Source of the DNA: Symsagittifera roscoffensis
Taxonomy: Eukaryota > Xenacoelomorpha > Acoela > Convolutidae
Direction: 5' to 3'
Assembly (NCBI RefSeq): GCF_963678635.1
Contig: NC_087070.1
Coordinates: 1,116,001 to 1,180,000, forward strand
Length of the DNA: 64,000 nucleotides
Program-made: the position numbers and the translations under genes
Part shown: positions 57,058-64,000 of the stretch, piece by piece
Layout: each line of letters begins with the position of its first letter
Numbering within the stretch: the first letter of the stretch is position 1
Notes under the pieces: model-generated
What the model was told of the DNA's origin: nothing
The model's input: the letters and a program-made list of their open reading frames with translations, nothing else
The model's database searches: none

Positions 57058-58157
57058 TGCTCCGACTTTCGAAGGAATATATACGCTGGGGTTAATTTTT
57101 TTTACTCAGATCAATTCTCAAAAATGTTTCCTCGGGCACTCGATGCATGGAACTTAGTAGTCCCAGAAGGGGCGCGCTAACCACTTAATTTTCCTGCTGT
57201 ATTATTTACGCGTGGCGAGTTATCCACACCTCAAAATCGATCCAAATCCAATTGAGGCAGGCTCATTGGTCTTATAAATTCCATACATACTTAATATTCA
57301 GCTTGAAATTCATAGTATGTCAATATTTTCTTAACCAACAACTATTCGAGACCAGTTTATGGACAGAAGGAAGATTCCGTTCATTGTTCTGGAACGAGCA
57401 GTGTTTTTTTTTAAATATTTTGATATTTGTAGTCTTTTTTACGCTGCTACCTTATAAAAAAAATCATAATAAGCTCCATAGATGCTCCATATTTTTATCG
57501 GCCAATTAAAAATTGAAAAATTTTAGCTAATATGCAAAAAAAAACTTTATATGTTTATTCATGTCGACAAAATTTTTTTGTTTAACAACACGTGCCCACA
57601 TGCTGTAGTCAACGAGCTGTAAGACGCTAGGCTTTGAAAACAAAACAAACTTTGTTTGTAGTTTCTCACTCAACTCTTTTGAAAAACTAGCCCTTAATAA
57701 GTTCAAACAAAGACTCCTCGTATAAGGGCAGAGCCATGAATATTCATACTAATCATTAACTGGTCGCGAATATAGTTTTTGTTTAAAATATTTTTTTTCT
57801 GTTAAACTGGGTTTTACGTAGATTTTATCATAGTTTACGTGTTCAAAATGAGTCATGTATAGACTTAGTAAGAGTATGAAGGCCAATTAGCTTACCTGAA
57901 TTCAAATTGGAACGATTTTATAGAGCGGAAAAATTCGCCACGGGTAAATAAGGCGCGTTATTCCTGCAGCATGAAATTATGAAACGAGTTCATTAAGGCG
58001 ACGCGTGCCATAGTAATATGGAGGTGTGGCCCAAGTCAGGGCTCACAAAAATCCAAGATAAGTCACTCGAGAGAAAACACTTTTTTGAAAATGTTCTGAA
58101 CAAAAAACCACCCCAAAATGAATACATTCCACACTTACTTCCAAAGTCGGAAAAACA
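57058..58157. mobile_element. Family A-type foldback element, 1.1 kb
   Basis: The left arm starts TTGCTCCGACTTTCGAAGG. The right arm ends, in inverse, with TTTTTCCGACTTTGGAAG. The arms remain recognisably inverse for roughly 280 bp: TTATTTACGCGTGGCGAGTT versus TTATTTACCCGTGGCGAATT, and AAAATCGATCCAA versus AAAATCGTTCCAA. The middle is AT-rich and non-coding. The arms are related to 10,782-11,150. Confidence 0.65.
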
Positions 58158-61100
58158 AGGATAGCTTATACAGAGATAGAGTCAGCCACAACCCAATAAA
58201 ACAAGGATAGCAAATACAAGGAGAGAGATTTAGGCAAATTCAAAAAGTAATGGGTTTCGTTTGTAATTTGGATCCTACTGAATCATGGAAGACTAAAATA
58301 AAGCTTGATTTGATCAAACTATATTTCGTTCTATCAATGTTTTTTAAATATTCTTTAGGTAAAAGGAGTCAGTGGTGATTATTAAGGCTACATTTAACCA
58401 GATTGTTATGCCGGCTCTTGGTTAAGCACGAAAAGTAAGCTTTTATTAGCAAATTTTCCAAGCTGTGGAAGGTTTTCTCGAGCTATTGCTAAATTCCAAA
58501 TAAAAACTGTTTAAATGATTCTGGATCTATTAAAAAATTAATTTAGATTGGAAATAATTAACAATTAAAAAAATGCAGCCTTTTTATCCTTAATATCAAG
58601 ATTAGCGGAAATATCAATCTACAAATTTTCCAATTTGGGTTACATTTTCACATAATGCCGCAGCAGTAAACGTTTTTGTTTGATTCATAATTACTTACTC
58701 TCTTTCTCTTTCTCTCTTTTTTTTATAGGTTTTCCTGATTTAGAAAACCATCTTATTTAAATATATTTTGATGAATGTAGTAAAGTCTTTTAAATTCTTT
58801 GTGTTTCGATGAATTGTGTAAATATGACATATTTCGATAGATTTGATCAAATTTCAATAAGGTTTGTGAATTGTGAAAAAAACAAATAATCAATTCAACA
58901 TGAGCTTTGAAACATATTAATTTCAACCATAGTTCAAATTTCAAGCAGTTCGACTTTAGAAAACTTCTTCGGTTTGGAGACAAACCTGATTTTCAAAAAT
59001 ATGAAAATGTTTAACTTCCAGAATCTATCATTTAAATTATTTCAAAATGACTGAAAAATATTTTAGTTTTGAGATATGTTTAGAATTTTTTGGATATAAT
59101 CATACAAATTTCAAATTTTTTATACAACTCAAGTCTGAATCAGTAAAAAAAACCTCAGAACAATTTCCCAATAACTTTCTCTATTCGATCTGAAGAAGTA
59201 CTCTCTTAGACGTATGTTTGAAAAAGGATTAATTAGATTAAAAATGAATTGATGGTTCATGGTTATATTGAACACTGATTTAGATTTTAAAGGCATCCAG
59301 AGTAAGAGTTCAAAATAGGTCAATACCAGATATTTAACACAGAAAACTAGGCTATGGAATTGAACTTATTACAAACTGAGAGAAAAATAGATCATTGATA
59401 AAACTTGGTAAAAATTGGTTTTCTGTTGTTTCTGCGAATGATTGGAATTGAGATATTATGTTAAACGGATAAAAAATGCCCAAACTAAAAGTGAATGTTT
59501 TTTTTTATGAATACAGGAAGTTAGTGATAATTTATCACTGTTTTCCTGTATTGATGCGAACAGATTGAAAAAGTTGTAAACTTCATACTGTTTTGTAAAA
59601 TATTTCAGTTCCAACCGACCGTTTGCAAAAAAAAAACAGATTTTGCATCATAAAATAAAAAGGTTTTTGTGACAAATTTCCCGGATCAAAATTTGGCAAA
59701 AAAGTAATTGAAACAATCATACATTTTGTCAATCACCCCTGCGAACTTTCACAAGTAATTTTTTTTGTAAACTTTATCCAATTGTTATCAATTTGGCATT
59801 CGGAATAACTAGGCCATTCTAAACTTATTGGGTCTTTAAATTTTTTCCTGGAAAAAACCCTCGTTACACCAGAAAATTGATGCTTATTAAGGTGGTGTTA
59901 AAAAAAAGAGCCATTCAGTTCAACATCATCTGGTTTTATTTCAATTACCAGTACCTAAAAATCTACGGCAAAATACGATGTGATTAATTATAACATATTA
60001 GTAGCTAATATTGAACCTTCGATTTCCCTTATTTCTGCTCTTACTAGTTCAAGATTGATAGTCATGTTCAACGCAAAAATTCAAGATACCATGTTTAATA
60101 TACGGCCAAAAATCTTGGACAAGTCATAGCCTTTTAGTCAATAATAAATGAAAACAAAACTTTCTAGTGAATCTAACTGCACTGACAAAGATAGTATAAG
60201 ATGAACTGATTCAGCAAAAATCGATAGACAAAAAAAATTTGTTTGCATTAGTTTAAATGGATCATATCTTAAAGCTGAGATGAGTAAACATTTAAAAAAT
60301 TGATTTGCATTTGTTAAATTGATCATGTTTTAAAGCTGAGAATAAATTCTTAATCGATCTAAACCCATTTTATTTTTTATTGCATTCTTTTGATGCGTTT
60401 TTAGTCAATTTTCCCAAATTCAATTCTAATCAGTACAAATCTATTCGTATCCATTGTCTATATAATTATCGTTTCATGCAAAAATATATAGAGATATTTC
60501 GACTGATTTGACTTTTAATTAAGGTTGTTAATTGAAAAAAAAGTATATAAAATACGTTATTTATTCAAATTTTTGTGCTTTGAACTGAAGACAAAATATC
60601 GGTATCATTAAGTGCGAACCCTCGAAAGAAAATGCTGAAAGCTCGTTTTAAGAAAAATGCGTTTAAAATTTGACCTTAAAAAAGCATTTGAAAAAACTTC
60701 GCTTTCATTTACGTTTTATCACTGCGGGTTAAAATTAATCTAATTAGCAACATTAATCCGATACGATGTAAATAGATTTTTTTTAGATATTAGTGTCTAA
60801 GTTTTCCGGATAGATCAATTTAAATTGATTTAAAATCTTTTTTAGTTCCTAAAGTTTAAATTGTTAGTTTCTAAATTCAAAGTGTAAATTTCTAAGTTAA
60901 AATTGATCAAAAATGGAAATAAATCAATCCAGAAACTTTTATGCCAGTTTTACATAGTAATTGCGTTAATTAGACCCAGTTCGAATCCATATTTGTTGTT
61001 TTCGGTTTTGAAACACTCTTTTCTGGGTGTATCACAATTGTCTGCTCTTCTTATGATGACTGAGACTGCAAATATAACTTTTTCAATTTCTGAAAATCTG

Positions 61101-62614
61101 ATTTTTTGAGAAGAACCTCTCAACTTTTGAGCTGATATGAAACTCCTAGTTTCAAATAATCATATTTGTATTTTCTGTTTTTTTTTGAAATCTCAACCAT
61201 TAAAACACCAATAAAATACTATTTTGCTTTCTTTGAAAAGCTTTTGCTGAGTTTTGGCTTATGTACTGAATGATATTTTAAACACTGTGGTAATAACGAG
61301 GAAAATTTCCCTTTGTAAAAAAATCCTAAACTATAGTTTAGATAAACTCTTACCTGGAACAGCTAAATAAGTACAATATGGTACTAAATTGCCGCTATAA
61401 CAACTAATCTCTTTATTTTCAATCCAACTTCGATTAAGATGATAAATGGGAGGGTTTTTATCTCGAAATACAACATATAATGTCAATTTAAAGAGCTGCC
61501 CGCGGGGAACTTTTCCATATTAGTGAGTATATGAAAGTAGTAAAATAAGAATAAGCTTTTAAAAACTTAACCCTGAAAAGTTAATAACAAAAGAACGACC
61601 AAGGAGGATTAAAAAGCTCTTCTATAAAATCAAGGTGCATTTTCGCGTTCTGAATTCTGATTAGATCTTTTTAACTATTTCAAAGAACAAGACTTTATGT
61701 GCAGTAAAACATGATATTAATACAACAACCCAGAGTAAACGATGGCTATAAATATGGTATTTTAGAGACAGAAAAAAAACCAGTCGAGGTGCAAAATTGT
61801 TGACGGACCATAAAAACCTAATCTGGTCCAGCATTACTCCATAAAGGTACTGCTAATTCAGCCGAAAGTTTTGTAGAGCCAAAAAAACGCCTGTTTTTCA
61901 CAATTTTTGCATCAATTTAATTATTATTATTTTAATGGTCTGCTCTGGTAAGCCGAACGCTCATAAAGTGATTACTCAAATCTGATTGTAGTATGAAACC
62001 GGTGTCATTTTTCCGGTTTTTTTTTTCTCAAAATCGAGTTGAAGTTGAGATAGGCTGAATGGACGTTTCGGCTGGACGATCGGTGTTAAATTGAAGAGGG
62101 TAATACCGGGTACACTAAGTTGATTTTGGATGAAATCGCCGGAAAATCAAAGGAAGATACAACATTACCCAAATTAAGTATATTGCCTCTCCTTGCCCCG
62201 GGATTAGCATGCGACTGTGGTTTGTATCTGAGACAGCGTGCGAACATCCGATTGTTCAATCAGTCGAAACTTACTTGAAAAAACGATTTTATGAAAAAAG
62301 TAAATAAAATATTTAAAGACAAACAAACCGAGTTCGGTGATCAAATGTAAAAAAAAACGAAGTAAAGATTCCATCCGCGAGTTATGATTATATCACGTGA
62401 TTACTTTATTTCATAATTCAAGATATAGACGCAGGACTTTGCAACTTTTTTACATTTAATTTAATCCATCCTTTTTTTCATTATTTCGTAATAATTACTT
62501 AATTTCTCATCTCAGCGCCATCGGATGTCTGCACAAGATTGTAGTATGTTGAATGAGAGAAAAACACCAGTTATTGAAGACAGAATTCTGGGGTTGAAAA
62601 TTTCCCTGACCTAG
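58158..62614. other. AT-rich non-coding stretch
   Basis: No gene was recognised in 4.4 kb. A hairpin at 59,510-59,552 and a short internal tandem at about 60,240-60,345 (TTTGCATT-GTT-AA, TTAAAGCTGAGA) are the only structures noted. Confidence 0.4.
59510..59552. repeat. 43-bp near-perfect inverted repeat
   Basis: The left half AATACAGGAAGTTAGTGATA is mirrored by the right half ending TTTTCCTGTATT, with only the central few bases and a 3-base bulge unpaired. It could form a cruciform or hairpin. There is no loop of the size expected for a pre-miRNA. Confidence 0.7.
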
Positions 62615-62869
62615 TCACAGACCACCAATGCAACTAACAATGTTTTCACTTTTGTCTCTATTTTATCAGCCATTTCTTCGGGGCTATTTGACCTGCTAAC
62701 TAGCATTGTTTGTTTTAGTCAGGCTCAATTACGAAGTCAAACAAAAATAATAGATGAGAAAAAAGCGAAAAAGGTGAAAGCAAAATCAAAAAAATCTAAA
62801 TCGAAAATATCTTTGAAGGATGAGATTTCCCCAGGCAAACGTAAATACTCCAGCTACAAATTATTTTAA
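62615..62869 (+). CDS. Candidate terminal exon: hydrophobic segment plus Lys-rich tail (weak)
   Basis: An 84-codon open frame without a start Met follows TTTCCCTGACCTAG, which resembles a 3' splice site. It ends at TAA 62,867-62,869. Residues about 10-34 are hydrophobic (VFTFVSILSAISSGLFDLLT and on to IVCF) and could span a membrane. Residues about 44-78 are strongly basic (KKAKKVKAKSKKSKSK). No upstream exon, domain or homologue could be identified, so chance in AT-rich DNA is a real alternative. It has no Met start. Confidence 0.2.
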   Translation, partial: SQTTNATNNVFTFVSILSAISSGLFDLLTSIVCFSQAQLRSQTKIIDEKKAKKVKAKSKKSKSKISLKDEISPGKRKYSSYKLF

Positions 62870-63112
62870 TTCAGAATGGAAAATAAAATCAGTTATTTAA
62901 TCATTTGCAGAAACCTCCTGTTGGTTAATGCCCGAGCATGAAAATGACTTTTATTTAAGTTTGTTAATATTGTTTTAATGGCATTTATCCGCTTGAATGG
63001 TTGTTATTAGTATATAAAACTTCTCAAAAAGTGGTTAGGCTGCATTAAAACACAATTAATGGTTATCTGTGCAAGTAGCGCTTTCTTCGTGTAAGTTCTT
63101 ACTTAAAAAGTA
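62870..63112 (+). other. Spacer with TATA-like word
   Basis: AGTATATAAAAC at about 63,009-63,020 resembles a TATA box, and CGTGTAAGTTC near 63,090 a splice donor. Both words are common by chance here and no gene is attached. Confidence 0.2.
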
Positions 63113-63412
63113 CATTGAAAGTGATTTTGTTCAGAAAAAGTTATGTTCTGATAGAGATTTTCTGCCATTTTTCTGAAAGAAGGAGTGGACTGATACGACG
63201 CTTAGAACAGATGAAAAAATCTAATAGAAGATAAAAGTCGTTCGTAAAAAAGAGTAAAGCACAGAAAAAAAAAAACAGATCAGTTTGTGCCAAAACCGAG
63301 TAACATTTTTTTGAACAAATTTTGTTTTGAGAGCACGACTAAAAAAGCTATAAACTGATGCCAATATCAAAAAACTAAGACTATTATTGAAGAAAGAACA
63401 AGATTTGGCAAG
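63113..63412 (+). repeat. Direct repeat near right edge, copy 1
   Basis: It aligns with 63,703-64,000. Shared words include GATTTTCTG-CATTTTT-TGAA, GAACAGATGAAA, AAAGTCGTTC, CAGATCAG-TTTGT-CCAAAACCGAGTA and AAACTGAT-CCAA. The offset is about 590 bp. Non-coding. Confidence 0.65.
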
Positions 63413-63702
63413 AGGTCGTTAGTTTGTTTAAGTATTCGACGAGAACCCGGATTGGTCTGACAGTAACAATCAGTGCTCTTTCATTAATGCAACAGTATAA
63501 AAACAGTACTGAAACAGTAATGGGAAAGTGCCACGATAGCACCGATCAATGATAACATCAGGACAAAGAAATCCATCCGAAGATACCTAATAACGCGAAA
63601 AACTCAAAAAAAGCGATGCATTTTCAAACTAAGCAATTGTAGTAAGACAAGTATTTGATAAATTTCGAGCTGATTTCTAGCTGTGGGGGAGGAAGGCAGC
63701 GT

Positions 63703-64000
63703 TATATTGAAAATTATTTTATTCAAAAAGAAAACACATTCATGATTTAGATTTTCTGCATTTTTTTGAAAAGTAGGATTGGATTGATATGGTTTATCGA
63801 ACAGATGAAACAAGTTTAAAAATGATAAAGTCGTTCAAAACAATAATAAGTAATGCAAGGAAAGTTTCAGATCAGCTTTTGTCAAAACCGAGTATAAATT
63901 TTTGAATAACTTTTGTAGTCCGGACCACGAACATAAAAGCTTCAAACTGATACCAAATCGAGATTCTACGAGTACTTTTGAAGAAAATAGAAGATTTTGC
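63703..64000 (+). repeat. Direct repeat near right edge, copy 2 (runs off window)
   Basis: Second, diverged copy of 63,113-63,412. It reaches the last base of the window, so a longer tandem array may continue outside. Confidence 0.65.

Overview
This is AT-rich eukaryotic, almost certainly metazoan, DNA. The evidence is a complete BEL/Pao LTR retrotransposon (a group confined to animals), APE-type and CR1/Jockey-like LINE remnants, nested non-autonomous DNA transposons, long microsatellites, and no compact operon-like coding. Species cannot be named; an invertebrate is most likely. No intact host gene could be established. The only host-exon candidate is weak (about 62.6-62.9 kb). Nearly all long open frames belong to mobile elements or run through simple repeats.

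Layout. 0-0.6 kb: 3' part of a decayed BEL/Pao pol gene on the minus strand, running off the left edge. About 1-3.9 kb: a 5'-truncated APE-type LINE on the minus strand with endonuclease, reverse transcriptase and C-terminal C2H2 zinc fingers, broken by frameshifts. 4-24.5 kb: non-coding, with a possible decayed ORF near 6 kb and several families of inverted-repeat elements. I label these A (end TGTTCCGACTTTCG), B (end CCCGGGTTGAC), C (ATAATCGATTATAAT-rich arms around a C-rich/G-rich core) and E (20-bp perfect ends). 24,555-35,799: one BEL/Pao element with both LTRs, primer-binding site, polypurine tract and a 5-bp target duplication (TACCA on both sides). 35.8-64 kb: more DNA-transposon debris, including two hAT-type elements with 8-bp target duplications, a 2.3-kb element packed with TCGACCGA and TATG repeats, an inverted dimer of family A, a second C copy, a 1.1-kb foldback element, and tandem duplications.

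The BEL/Pao element is the centre of interest. Its Gag-Pol reads in the usual order: Gag coiled coil and DUF1759-like domain, zinc knuckles, aspartic protease, reverse transcriptase, RNase H, integrase, DUF5641. It is dead: many frameshifts and stops, an altered protease active site, a destroyed polymerase motif C, and a LINE fragment inserted into gag. Between the 5' LTR and gag lies an 893-bp tandem duplication. Each copy carries an uninterrupted 211-codon ORF that is not part of canonical BEL/Pao Gag-Pol and has an SGNH-hydrolase-like look. The LTRs contain tRNA-like A-box and B-box motifs, and the tRNA-like segment differs between the two LTRs although the target duplication matches. These points are the best candidates for something undescribed.
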